Shown here in pieces: positions 17,131-26,518 of a stretch of 28,291 bases of DNA. Source of the DNA: JBLNBU01 sp050260215. GTDB lineage: Bacteria > Pseudomonadota > Alphaproteobacteria > Rhodospirillales > Magnetospirillaceae. The stretch is from the NCBI GenBank assembly GCA_050260215.1, contig JBLNBU010000261.1, positions 1 to 28,291 of the forward strand, given 5' to 3'. A program made the translations under genes and the position numbers. The number at the start of each line of letters is the position of its first letter. Positions within the stretch are counted from its first letter, which is position 1. Below the pieces are notes generated by a model. That model was not told where the DNA came from. It ran no database searches and saw only the letters and a list, made by a program, of their open reading frames with translations.

Positions 17131-17159
17131 TTATTAGCCAAAAAGACCGTGGGGAGCAA
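17131..17159 (-). promoter_or_regulatory. Sigma-70 promoter of rpmF-plsX-fabH
   Basis: TTGCTC (17159-17154) and TAATAA (17136-17131) lie 17 nt apart on the minus strand, in the gap between the DUF177 gene and rpmF. The leader of about 35 nt contains GGCCC/GGGCC, a possible small hairpin. Confidence 0.6.
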
Positions 17160-17174
17160 GGGGATGCTTGCACC

Positions 17175-17714
17175 TCACTCCTTTTTTTGCCGAAAGGCAG
17201 CCAGGGCGGCGAACGGGCTGGGCCGTCGCTCCGGTTCGGGCTCGGCCTCTTCGGCAGGCTGGTCGAATTGGGCGCCCTCGGCCCGGGGGAACGGATCGAG
17301 CGCCAAAGCCAGCTGCTCGGCCACCACCTCGCCGATGTCGATGGCGCCGCCGACGATGGGATCGGGCGGGTCCTCGTCGTGGAAGGACACCTCGACGTCG
17401 TCGCCCTCGCCCTCCGCGCTCTCGGGCCCGAAGGTGACCTCGAAGGCCTCGCACAGGCTGGCGGGCACCGGGGCCAGGGTGACCACGCAGGCCTGGACCA
17501 CCTCGGCCGAGAAATTGCCCTGCACCCGGACCAGGCCGTCGCGGCCGATCGGCTTGAGGCGCACCCGCGCGCTCAGCGCCGGCAGGTCGACCAGGCCGAA
17601 ACGCCTGGCCAGGGCGGCGCGTTCGGCCGCATCGGCCTCGATGTCGACGTCGGTGCCCTTGACGCTGATCTGGTCGACGCGGATGGGCCGCGAGAATTCG
17701 GGGGTGATGTCCAT
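17175..17714 (-). CDS. yceD: DUF177 (YceD-family) protein, probable 23S rRNA accumulation factor
   Basis: A 179-residue acidic protein of the DUF177/YceD family. In E. coli and plants this family is needed for normal 23S rRNA levels. The central CVVTLAPVPASLCEAFEVTF matches the family core, here with one Cys of the usual Cys-x-x-Cys pair replaced. A charged acidic region follows, and the C-terminus SPFAALAAFRQKKE is typical of alphaproteobacterial members. I start it at ATG 17714, 4 nt after the upstream gene's stop. The longer frame overlaps that gene. Adjacency to rpmF is a hallmark of the family. Confidence 0.85.
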   Translation of the reverse strand: MDITPEFSRPIRVDQISVKGTDVDIEADAAERAALARRFGLVDLPALSARVRLKPIGRDGLVRVQGNFSAEVVQACVVTLAPVPASLCEAFEVTFGPESAEGEGDDVEVSFHDEDPPDPIVGGAIDIGEVVAEQLALALDPFPRAEGAQFDQPAEEAEPEPERRPSPFAALAAFRQKKE

Positions 17715-17718
17715 CGCT

Positions 17719-18252
17719 TCAGGGTTCCGCGGCAAAGGTGATCCGGCCTTCCAGCAGCTCTGCGGCCGGTTGGGCATCCACGTGGGCGGCCTCGCGGCGC
17801 AGCCAGTCGGTTACGGCGGCCAGCTGGTCGGCGGCCGGGGCGGCGGTACCGAACAGGTTGCGGGCCAGCGCCGCCTGCAGCGCGGCGTCGCCCTCGGCCA
17901 GGCCCTGGTCATAGGCGGCCACCCGGCCATAGAAGGCCTTGGCCATCTGCTTGACCTTCTTGCCCACTGACAGGTCGCTGACGCCCATCTCGCGCAGGTT
18001 CTGGTCCATGTCGGCGAACATGAGGTCGAACAGCGCCTGCGACAAGTCGCGCCCTTGCTCGCCCAGGCCGTTGAGGCGGCGGATGGTCAGCCACGCATGG
18101 ACCACCAGCAGGTCGAAGCGCCCGTCCAGGGTATCGGGCACACCCCGCCCGGCATAGAAGGCCGGACGCCGTGCCGCGTCGACGGCGGCAAGGTACAGGG
18201 AATGGGCGGCGGCCTCGCGGCGGCGGCGGCTTCGCAGGCGATCGAACAGCAT
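17719..18252 (-). CDS. Ubiquinol-cytochrome c chaperone family protein (CBP3-like)
   Basis: A 177-residue protein of the ubiquinol-cytochrome c chaperone family (PF03981). Mitochondrial CBP3 relatives assist cytochrome b synthesis and assembly into the bc1 complex; bacterial members are presumed to do something similar. It shows VPDTLDGRFDLLVVHAWLTIRRLN, QALFDLMFADMDQNLREMGVSDLSVGKKVKQMAKAFYGR-type sequence and a GDAALQAALARNLFG stretch. The start is ambiguous. ATG 18252 gives family length, whereas a GTG at 18303 would run over the bamE -35 box. It is followed 4 nt later by the DUF177 gene. bamE is divergent, a common arrangement. Confidence 0.88.
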   Translation of the reverse strand: MLFDRLRSRRRREAAAHSLYLAAVDAARRPAFYAGRGVPDTLDGRFDLLVVHAWLTIRRLNGLGEQGRDLSQALFDLMFADMDQNLREMGVSDLSVGKKVKQMAKAFYGRVAAYDQGLAEGDAALQAALARNLFGTAAPAADQLAAVTDWLRREAAHVDAQPAAELLEGRITFAAEP

Positions 18253-18286
18253 TCCTGGCGTCCCGGGTCCTAGGGCCAGCGCGTCG

Positions 18287-18316
18287 TTGACAAGCCGACG
18301 CACGGGCGTGCAATGT
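18287..18316 (+). promoter_or_regulatory. Candidate promoter of bamE
   Basis: A perfect -35 TTGACA at 18287-18292 on the plus strand is followed 18 nt later by CAATGT (18311-18316), a weak -10. It lies in the divergent gap before bamE. The leader would be about 50 nt. Confidence 0.45.
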
Positions 18317-18372
18317 TGCCCGAACTTTGGATGCGGAGCCCCTGCTCCGTCAATGCTCCGGCTCCATTTCGA

Positions 18373-18828
18373 ATGAAGAACATGTTCCGACCCTCGTCGT
18401 TCGTGGCCGCTGCCGTTCTGGCGCTGGCCCTGCCCGCCTGCAGCCCCACCGTCGACCTGCGCGGCAACCTGCCCGATCCCGACAAGGTGGCCGAGATCAA
18501 GATCGGCAAGAGCACCCGCGACGACATCCAGGCGGCGCTGGGCACGCCCTCGACCGTCAACACCTTCGGCGAGGAAACCTGGAACTACATCTGGCAGCGC
18601 ACTGAGCGCGTCGCCTTCTTCGCGCCCGAAATCAAGGACCGCAAGGTGCTGACGCTCACCTTCGACCGCAAGGGCGTGCTCAAGGACCTGAACGTCAAGG
18701 GCCTCCAGGACGGCAAGGAAGTCTCGCTGGTCGACCGCGAGACCCCGAGCGCCGGCAAGGAAATGACCGTGCTCCAGCAGATGATCGGCAACGTCGGCCG
18801 CTTCTCGAAGGATCCGTCGCCGCGCTGA
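18373..18828 (+). CDS. bamE: Outer membrane assembly lipoprotein BamE (SmpA/OmlA)
   Basis: A 151-residue lipoprotein of the BAM complex, which inserts beta-barrel proteins into the outer membrane. The N-terminus has a lipoprotein signal peptide (basic MKNMFRPS, hydrophobic FVAAAVLALALPAC) with lipobox LPAC, acylated C23. The SmpA/OmlA domain follows: IKIGKSTRDDIQAALGTPSTVNTFGEETWNYIWQRTE, then LTLTFDRKGVLKDLNVKG. I chose ATG 18373. The longer frame to 18313 lacks signal character, and ATG 18382 is possible. It is transcribed alone, divergently from the bc1 chaperone and convergent with hppA. Confidence 0.93.
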   Translation: MKNMFRPSSFVAAAVLALALPACSPTVDLRGNLPDPDKVAEIKIGKSTRDDIQAALGTPSTVNTFGEETWNYIWQRTERVAFFAPEIKDRKVLTLTFDRKGVLKDLNVKGLQDGKEVSLVDRETPSAGKEMTVLQQMIGNVGRFSKDPSPR

Positions 18829-18860
18829 CGGCGTCCATCTCCGGCAGCAAGCCCAGAACG

Positions 18861-18889
18861 AAAAAGCCCCGGCCTCGCGGCCGGGGCTT
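18861..18889. terminator. Bidirectional terminator between bamE and hppA
   Basis: AAGCCCCGGCC-TCGC-GGCCGGGGCTT is a perfect 11-bp stem with a 4-nt loop (18864-18889). On the minus strand it is followed by TTTTT-type sequence, a strong terminator for hppA. On the plus strand the tail CCCGTTTGT is poorer but can serve bamE. Confidence 0.88.
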
Positions 18890-18912
18890 CCCGTTTGTAC
18901 CGATGGCTGGCC

Positions 18913-20994
<2,082 letters not shown>

Positions 20995-21290
20995 ATGATT
21001 CGAGTCCCCTGATGCAGCTTTATCTGCGTCGAACCTCGCATACCGTCCGGCGAGGATTGCTTGGGCGACAGGAGGACGACGGAAACGGGGAGAACGTGCC
21101 AGAAGAACACAGACGATGCAATAAAATGCTCGCCTGTTCCAACCTGCATTCGTAATTATGAGGACATTCTAATACACAAGGCCGGAGACAATTGAGAACC
21201 ATCCCAACCTGCCAGGTGACTGGCCCATGTCCAAGGGGGGATTGGTTTTACCCTACCCGACCAATGGTGCAGTGCAGTATCCCGGGGGGA
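20995..21290. other. hppA upstream region, no gene seen
   Basis: This 296-nt gap lies between the FliL-like gene and hppA. It has no convincing ORF. It is less GC-rich near 21110-21190, where a hppA promoter is likely, though I cannot pick a single convincing box pair. The hppA-proximal leader contains CCTCGC/GCGAGG (21034-21039 with 21050-21055) and GCAG/CTGC (21014-21017 with 21024-21027) stems. GATTC and GAGTC, two CcrM-type GANTC sites, adjoin at 20997-21006. CCAACCTGC occurs twice (21139-21147, 21204-21212). Confidence 0.5.
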
Positions 21291-21752
21291 CTACTTCAAA
21301 GTCGGGTTCTCGATGACCACCGACTTGATCATTCCCGGCACCAATACCCGATCGCCCACGGACTGCAGCCGCCGGCGCACCGCAGGAACGTCGAGCGGCT
21401 GGTTGTCGCGCACGATCAGCGGCAGGAAGCCGATCATGTCCTCGAGGAAGGCCGCCTGCAGCCGCGGCAGGTTGTTGGCCACCAGTTCCTTCTTGCCGGG
21501 ATCGACCTCGAGGCGGACGACCATGTCGGCCTGCTTCTTGACCTCGCGGTCCTGGATGACCGGCACGGTCAGGATGCCGAAATCCACGTACGAGGCTGCC
21601 GGCGGCGGCGGCGGCGCGTCGGACGGCGGCGTCTTGGTGGCGATCATGGAATGCAGGGGGGCCAGCGGATCGATGCCCCAGAAATAAAGCCCGCCGATCA
21701 CCGCGCCGATGAGCAGCAGGAAGGCGACGACGATGAAGATGACGCGGATCAT
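21291..21752 (-). CDS. FliL-like membrane-anchored protein
   Basis: A 153-residue protein with one N-terminal membrane helix (about 4-25), a Pro-rich linker (PPSDAPPPPPA, about 42-52), and a soluble domain. YVDFGILTVPVI, MVVRLEVDPGKKELVANNLPRLQAAF and LDVPAVRRRLQSVGDRVLVPGMIKSVVIENP follow the layout of FliL, the inner-membrane flagellar stator-associated protein. The match is to overall pattern and is not strong. No flagellar gene is nearby. It overlaps the thiL stop (ATGA) and ends the riboflavin/thiamin operon, so it may be a FliL paralogue with another role. A plain hypothetical membrane protein is the alternative. Confidence 0.6.
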   Translation of the reverse strand: MIRVIFIVVAFLLLIGAVIGGLYFWGIDPLAPLHSMIATKTPPSDAPPPPPAASYVDFGILTVPVIQDREVKKQADMVVRLEVDPGKKELVANNLPRLQAAFLEDMIGFLPLIVRDNQPLDVPAVRRRLQSVGDRVLVPGMIKSVVIENPTLK

Positions 21753-22735
21753 CCGCCTTCCCCGGTGAAGTGTCGCCAGCCCCCGTGCGCCAGCGTCAAA
21801 GGCTTGCCGTCCGGCCCGCGCACGTCCACCTCTTGACCGGCGACCATGCGGCCGATGGCGGTGACGGCGACCCCGGCCTGGGCTGCGGCGGCCTGGATGG
21901 CGGCCGTGGCCTCTGCGGGCGCGGTGAACAGCAGTTCGTAATCATCGCCGCCGGCCAGGATGGACGCAAGCAGTGTCTGGTCGGCGGCCAGGGCGGCAGC
22001 AGCCGCGTCGGACAGTGGGACCAGGGTGGCGTCGACCTCGGCGCCCAGGCCAGAGGCGCGGCACAGGTGCCCCAGGTCCTGGACCAGGCCGTCGGACACG
22101 TCCATGGCCGCGCTGGCCAGCCCCACCAGCCGCGGGCCCAGCCCGACGCGGGGCTGCGGCAGGCGGTAGCGGCCGGCCAGGTGGTCCGAGGCCGGCAGAT
22201 GCCCCTGCAGGACCTTGAGGCCCAGGGCGGCATCGCCCACGGTGCCGCTGACCCAGATGTGGTCGCCTTGGCGTGCGCCGGAGCGCAGCAGGCCCCTGCC
22301 CTGCGCCACCCGGCCCATGGCGGTGAGCGACAGGGTCAGCGGCCCGGGCGTCGCCACGGTGTCGCCGCCGATCAGTGCGACGCCGAAACCATTTACGTCC
22401 TCGGCCAGTCCGGCGGCGAAGGCGCGCAGCCAGGCGGCGTCGGTGCCGGCGGGAAAGGCCGCGGCCAGCAGGACGGCAAACGGCGTGGCCCCCTTGGCCG
22501 CCAGGTCGGACAGGTTGACGCGGACCAGCTTGCGGGCGACCAGGGCGGGCGGGTCGTCGGGCAGGAAGTGGACGCCGGCGACCATGGCGTCGACGGTGAC
22601 CACCGTCTCGGCGCCGTCAACGGGCGGGATGAAGGCGGCGTCGTCGGTCAACCCCAGCGCGCCGGGGAAACCGGCCGACAGCGGCGCGAACAACTCGGCG
22701 ATCAGGGCGAATTCGTCGAGCCGCCCGCCGGTCAT
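21749..22735 (-). CDS. thiL: Thiamine-monophosphate kinase
   Basis: A 328-residue cytoplasmic kinase that makes thiamine diphosphate from thiamine monophosphate and ATP. Family motifs are LGLTDDAAFIP (27-36), VTVDAMVAGVHFL (46-58), KLVRVNLSDLAAKGATP (69-85), ALIGGDTVATPGPLTLSLTAMG (120-141), WVSGTVGDAALGL (161-173), MDVSDGLVQDLGHL (211-224) and GGDDYELLFT (262-271). I chose ATG 22735, one base after the nusB stop; the longer frame overlaps nusB. It is part of the rib-nusB-thiL operon, a common grouping of cofactor genes. Confidence 0.96.
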   Translation of the reverse strand: MTGGRLDEFALIAELFAPLSAGFPGALGLTDDAAFIPPVDGAETVVTVDAMVAGVHFLPDDPPALVARKLVRVNLSDLAAKGATPFAVLLAAAFPAGTDAAWLRAFAAGLAEDVNGFGVALIGGDTVATPGPLTLSLTAMGRVAQGRGLLRSGARQGDHIWVSGTVGDAALGLKVLQGHLPASDHLAGRYRLPQPRVGLGPRLVGLASAAMDVSDGLVQDLGHLCRASGLGAEVDATLVPLSDAAAAALAADQTLLASILAGGDDYELLFTAPAEATAAIQAAAAQAGVAVTAIGRMVAGQEVDVRGPDGKPLTLAHGGWRHFTGEGG

Positions 22736-22736
22736 G

Positions 22737-23210
22737 TCAGCGTGTCCCGAGTTCGTCCGGGCGCAGCACGTGGGCGATGCGGTCGAGCACCGCATTGACC
22801 AGCCCCGGCTCGGGGCCGGCATAGAAGGCGTGACAGACGTCGACGTATTCCGAGATGGCGACGCGGGCCGGGGTCTGGGCGCGGGCCTTCAGTTCCCAGG
22901 CGCCACAGCGCAGGATGGCGCGCAGCACCGCTTCCAGGCGTTCGACCGTCCAGTCGCCGGTCAGCGCGTGGCCGATCATCTCGTCGAGCAGGGCGCGCTC
23001 GGCGCCCACCCCGCGCACGATCTGGCCGAGCAGCGAGGTGTCGGGCTCGGCCATGCGGCCGCGCGGTTCCTCGGAGGCGCGCGCCCGGCAGTCGGTCAGC
23101 GCCTCTTCGACGGCGACGCCGGTCATGTCCATCTGGTACAGGGTCTGGACCGCGGCCAGCCGGGCGGCACTGCGCCGGGCCGCCGACGGATTGATCTTGC
23201 CGTTGCTCAT
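22737..23210 (-). CDS. nusB: Transcription antitermination factor NusB
   Basis: A 157-residue RNA-binding protein. With S10 (NusE) it binds boxA RNA and supports rRNA transcription antitermination. The Arg-rich N-terminus RRSAARLAAVQTLYQMDMTG is the family signature, and the C-terminal ILRCGAWEL...TPARVAISEYVDVCHAFYAG...FVNAVLD-like segment fits. ATG 23210 overlaps the ribH stop (ATGA). An in-frame extension into ribH is rejected. Position after ribH is the usual one. Confidence 0.95.
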   Translation of the reverse strand: MSNGKINPSAARRSAARLAAVQTLYQMDMTGVAVEEALTDCRARASEEPRGRMAEPDTSLLGQIVRGVGAERALLDEMIGHALTGDWTVERLEAVLRAILRCGAWELKARAQTPARVAISEYVDVCHAFYAGPEPGLVNAVLDRIAHVLRPDELGTR

Positions 23211-23665
23211 CGCGCCAGCTTCAACTCGCGTTTGATTTCCAACATGCGCAGGCAGGCCCGGGCGGCCAGGCCGCCGATGTTCTTGCGCTTCGGGTCCGAA
23301 CGGTTCAGCGCCTGCGCCTCGTCCTCGACGGTCAGCACGCCGTTGCCCAGGGCCAGGCGACGCGACATGGCCAATTGGGCCAGGCCGTGCATGCACTCGG
23401 TGCAGACGTGGTCGAAATGGCTGCTTTCGCCGCGGATGGCGCAGCCCAGGGTGACGTAGCCGTCATAGCGCACGCCGCCACGGGCAGGGTCGTCCGAGGA
23501 AAGGACCATTTCCAGCGCCGTCGGCAGTTCGTAGACGCCGGGGACGGTCATCACGTCGAAGCTGGCGCCCGCGGCCTCCAACGCCGCCTTGGCGCCGGCC
23601 AGCAGGCCATCGGCAATGTGGTCGTAGAAACGGGCTTCGATGATCAGGATGCGGGCACTCGCCAT
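23207..23665 (-). CDS. ribH: 6,7-dimethyl-8-ribityllumazine synthase
   Basis: A 152-residue enzyme that condenses the ribityl-amino-pyrimidine with DHBP to form lumazine, the penultimate step to riboflavin. The active-site region VPGVYELPTALEMV (41-54) and GCAIRGESSHFDHV (74-87, catalytic H83 region) are clear, as is LGNGVLTVEDEAQALNRSD. Normal length. It starts 21 nt after the ribBA stop and overlaps nusB at its end. Confidence 0.96.
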   Translation of the reverse strand: MASARILIIEARFYDHIADGLLAGAKAALEAAGASFDVMTVPGVYELPTALEMVLSSDDPARGGVRYDGYVTLGCAIRGESSHFDHVCTECMHGLAQLAMSRRLALGNGVLTVEDEAQALNRSDPKRKNIGGLAARACLRMLEIKRELKLAR

Positions 23666-23686
23666 GTCGCGGTTCTCCGTCAGGCC

Positions 23687-24793
23687 TTAAGGGATGGGCC
23701 GCTGCTCGACCACCTTGAGGCCGTAGCCGTCCAGGCCGACGATGGTCTTCCTGGTGTTGGACAGCAGGATCATGTCATGGACGCCCAGGTCCAGCAGGAT
23801 CTGCGCGCCGACACCGTAATCGCGCAGCGCCGGGGCCACCGGGCGGGCTTCCAGCTGGGCGCGGACGCGGTCGGACAGGCTGGTGGCGCTGGGCTCGCGC
23901 ACCAGCACCACGACGCCCTGGCCGTGGGCGGCGATCGTTTCCATGGCGGAATGCAGCTGGCCGGCCTTGCCCGAGCCCTGGTCGCCCAGGACGTCGTCGA
24001 GCACGTTGACCGCGTGCACGCGCACCATCACCGGCTTGTCGGCCGAGAAGTCGCCCTTGACCAGGGCGATGTGCTCGGCATAGGCGACGGTGTTGACGTA
24101 GACCACCATGCGCCAGTCCCCGCCCCACTTGGAGTGGAACGGCGCCTCGAGCTCGCGGCGGACCAGCTTGTCGTGGCGGCGGCGATAGGCGATCAGGTCG
24201 GCGATGGTGGCAATCTTCAGGCCGTGGTGCTGGGCGAACTTCACCAGGTCGGGCATGCGCGCCATGGTGCCGTCGTCGTTCATGATCTCGCAGATCACGC
24301 CCGACGGGTTCAGACCGGCCAGGCGGGACAGGTCGACCGCGGCCTCGGTGTGGCCGGCGCGCACCAGCACGCCGCCGTCGCGGGCCTGCAGCGGAAAGAC
24401 GTGGCCGGGGGTGACGATGTCGTGGCGGGTCTTGGTCGGGTCGATGGCGACCTGGACGGTGCGCGCCCGGTCGGCGGCCGAGATGCCGGTGGTCACCCCC
24501 TCGCGCGCCTCGATGGAGACGGTGAACGCGGTCTCCATGCGGGTGCCGTTGTTGGTGCTCATGGGCTTCAGGCCAAGCTCGGCGCAACGGTCACGGGTCA
24601 GCGACAGGCAGATCAGGTCGCGGCCGTACTTGGCCATGAAGTTGATGGCATCCGGTGTCGCCATCTGCGCCGGGATCACCAGGTCGCCTTCGTTCTCGCG
24701 GTCCTCGTCGTCGACCAGGATGAACATGCGGCCCTGGCGGGCCTCTTCGATGATCTCCTCGATCGAGGACAGATACTGGTGGTATTCGGACAC
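23687..24793 (-). CDS. ribBA: DHBP synthase RibB fused to a degenerate GTP cyclohydrolase II-like domain
   Basis: A 368-residue protein. The N-terminal RibB domain (about 1-205) forms DHBP from ribulose 5-phosphate and is intact: DDEDRENEGDLV (28-39), TPGHVFPL (128-135), RAGHTEAAVDL (145-155) and CEIMNDDGTMAR (168-179). The C-terminal half has the RibA fold order but lacks the three zinc cysteines: around 259-285 it reads VHAVNVLDDVLGDQGSGK then GQLHSAMETI. The usual GRNIG segment reads REPSATSLSD. It probably cannot open GTP, as in RibBX proteins. I chose GTG 24793, just after the ribE stop; the longer frame overlaps ribE. Confidence 0.9.
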   Translation of the reverse strand: MSEYHQYLSSIEEIIEEARQGRMFILVDDEDRENEGDLVIPAQMATPDAINFMAKYGRDLICLSLTRDRCAELGLKPMSTNNGTRMETAFTVSIEAREGVTTGISAADRARTVQVAIDPTKTRHDIVTPGHVFPLQARDGGVLVRAGHTEAAVDLSRLAGLNPSGVICEIMNDDGTMARMPDLVKFAQHHGLKIATIADLIAYRRRHDKLVRRELEAPFHSKWGGDWRMVVYVNTVAYAEHIALVKGDFSADKPVMVRVHAVNVLDDVLGDQGSGKAGQLHSAMETIAAHGQGVVVLVREPSATSLSDRVRAQLEARPVAPALRDYGVGAQILLDLGVHDMILLSNTRKTIVGLDGYGLKVVEQRPIP

Positions 24794-24800
24794 GGCCGCG

Positions 24801-25394
24801 TCATTCCCTTTCCAAGAGGCGGGCAACATAGCGCGCGAGCATGTCGATTTCCATATTAACCGCGTCACCCTCGGCCAAGGTTCCGAAGGTGGTTACGGCT
24901 TGCGTATGGGGGATGACGTTGATGCCGAAGTGCCGTCCGTCAACCTCGTTGACGGTCAGCGACACGCCGTCCAGCGCCACCGAGCCCTTGGGCGCGACGA
25001 ACTTCGCCAGATTGTCCGGCGACTCGAAGGTGAAGCGAAGCGACTGGTTGTCGGGGCGGATCGAGACGACGCGGGCAATACCGTCCACGTGGCCCGACAC
25101 GATGTGGCCGCCCAGTTCGTCGCCCACCTTCATCGCCCGCTCCAGGTTGACCTTGCGGCCCTCGGCCCACTCGCCCAGCGTGGTCTTGGACAGGGTCTCG
25201 GCCGACGCCTCGATGGCGTACCAGCCCGGCCCGGTCTCGATCACCGTCAGGCACACGCCGTTGTGGGCGATGGACGCGCCGATGTCGACGGTGGCGGTGT
25301 CGTAGTGGGTGGCGATCTCGAAGCGGGTCTCGCGGCCGGCGCCGCGGACGACGCGGCGCACTTCCCCGAGATCGGTGACGATGCCGGTGAACAT
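24801..25394 (-). CDS. ribE: Riboflavin synthase, alpha subunit
   Basis: A 197-residue trimeric enzyme that dismutates two lumazines into riboflavin. The two lumazine-binding repeats are visible: MFTGIVTDLGEVR with HNGVCLTV (44-51), and GGHIVSGHVDGIARV with DGVSLTVN (142-149). MFTGIV is the typical start; ATG 25394 has AGAAGGA about 9 nt upstream. It lies 14 nt after ribD and 7 nt before ribBA. Confidence 0.96.
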   Translation of the reverse strand: MFTGIVTDLGEVRRVVRGAGRETRFEIATHYDTATVDIGASIAHNGVCLTVIETGPGWYAIEASAETLSKTTLGEWAEGRKVNLERAMKVGDELGGHIVSGHVDGIARVVSIRPDNQSLRFTFESPDNLAKFVAPKGSVALDGVSLTVNEVDGRHFGINVIPHTQAVTTFGTLAEGDAVNMEIDMLARYVARLLERE

Positions 25395-25408
25395 GTCAGG
25401 AAGTCCTT

Positions 25409-26518
25409 CTAGATGCGGATATAGGTTTCCATCACGTCGTCGCCGACGGGGCGGATGTCGACGCGCTCGAAACGGGGCGTCTGCGACAGGTGGTCGACGC
25501 CGAACGACACCGCCGCCGGCAGGCCGTCGCCGCCCATCATCCGCGGCGCCCGGAACCACACCAGGCGGTCGACCAGGCCGGCGCGCAGCAGCGCTGCGGC
25601 CAGGTGGGCGCCGCCCTCGGCCAGCACGCGGGTGACGCCGCTGTCAGCCAGGGCGCGCATGGCGGCCCGCAAGTCGACGGCGCCGTCGTCGCCGGCGGGC
25701 ACCTGGATCACCTCGACCCCGGCTTCCTCGTAGACCTCGCGCCTCGCGGCGTCGCCATGGTCCAGGGTCACCACCCAGGTGGGGATGTCGGACGCGCCGG
25801 CCACCAGCCGGCTGGTCAGCGGCAGGCGCAGGCGGCCGTCGACCACCACGCGCACCGGCGAGCGCTCGACCAGTCCGGGCAGCCGGCAGGTCAGTTCGGG
25901 GTCGTCGGCCAGGGCGGTTCCACTGCCGATCATGATCACGTCGTGCTCGGCGCGCATCATGTGGGCGGCGGCACGGGCCGCATCGCCGGTAATCCAGCGG
26001 CTTTCGCCGGAATGGGTGGCGATGCGCCCGTCGAGGGTGCTGGCCAGCTTCAGCGTCACCAGCGGCCGTTTCTCGCGCACCCGCAGGAAGAAGCCGGCAT
26101 TGATCTCAGCCGCCTCGGCTTCCAGCACGCCTTCGACCACCTCGATGCCGGCGCGCACCAGGATCTCGACCCCGCGGCCGGAGACGCGCGGATCGGGATC
26201 GCCGGCGGCGATCACCACCCGGGCGACGCCGGCGGCCACCAGGGCCTCGGCGCAAGGCGGCGTCTTGCCGTGGTGGGCGCAGGGCTCCAGGGTGACGTAG
26301 ACGGTGGCGCCGCGCGCCGCCTCGCCGGCCATGGCCAGGGCCTCGGTCTCGGCGTGGGGGCGTCCGCCCGGCTGGGTCCAGCCGCGGCCGATCACCCGGC
26401 CGTCACGCACGACGACGCAGCCGACGGCCGGGTTGGGCCACACGGTTCCCAGGCCACGCCGGGCCAGGGCCAGCGCGGCGCGCATGTGCAGACGATCGGC
26501 TTCAGTCGTGGTCGACAC
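25409..26518 (-). CDS. ribD: Bifunctional riboflavin deaminase-reductase RibD
   Basis: A 369-residue enzyme performing the second and third steps of riboflavin synthesis. The deaminase domain (1-145) has zinc ligands H55 (PHAETEAL, E57 proton shuttle), C80 and C89 (LEPCAHHGKTPPC). The reductase domain (about 150-369) has TLKLASTLDGRIA (155-167), SRWITG and VLAEGGAHLAAALL. GTG at 26518 is the best start: ADRLHMRAALALARRG is needed for the deaminase fold, and an in-frame ATG at 26485 would cut it. The start overlaps the nrdR 3' end by 17 nt. Confidence 0.94.
   Translation of the reverse strand: MSTTTEADRLHMRAALALARRGLGTVWPNPAVGCVVVRDGRVIGRGWTQPGGRPHAETEALAMAGEAARGATVYVTLEPCAHHGKTPPCAEALVAAGVARVVIAAGDPDPRVSGRGVEILVRAGIEVVEGVLEAEAAEINAGFFLRVREKRPLVTLKLASTLDGRIATHSGESRWITGDAARAAAHMMRAEHDVIMIGSGTALADDPELTCRLPGLVERSPVRVVVDGRLRLPLTSRLVAGASDIPTWVVTLDHGDAARREVYEEAGVEVIQVPAGDDGAVDLRAAMRALADSGVTRVLAEGGAHLAAALLRAGLVDRLVWFRAPRMMGGDGLPAAVSFGVDHLSQTPRFERVDIRPVGDDVMETYIRI

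Noticed and set aside
21020..21202. A 60-codon minus-strand frame in the hppA upstream gap
   Set aside because: Cys/Ser/Arg-rich with no family features or ribosome binding site, and it covers the probable promoter.
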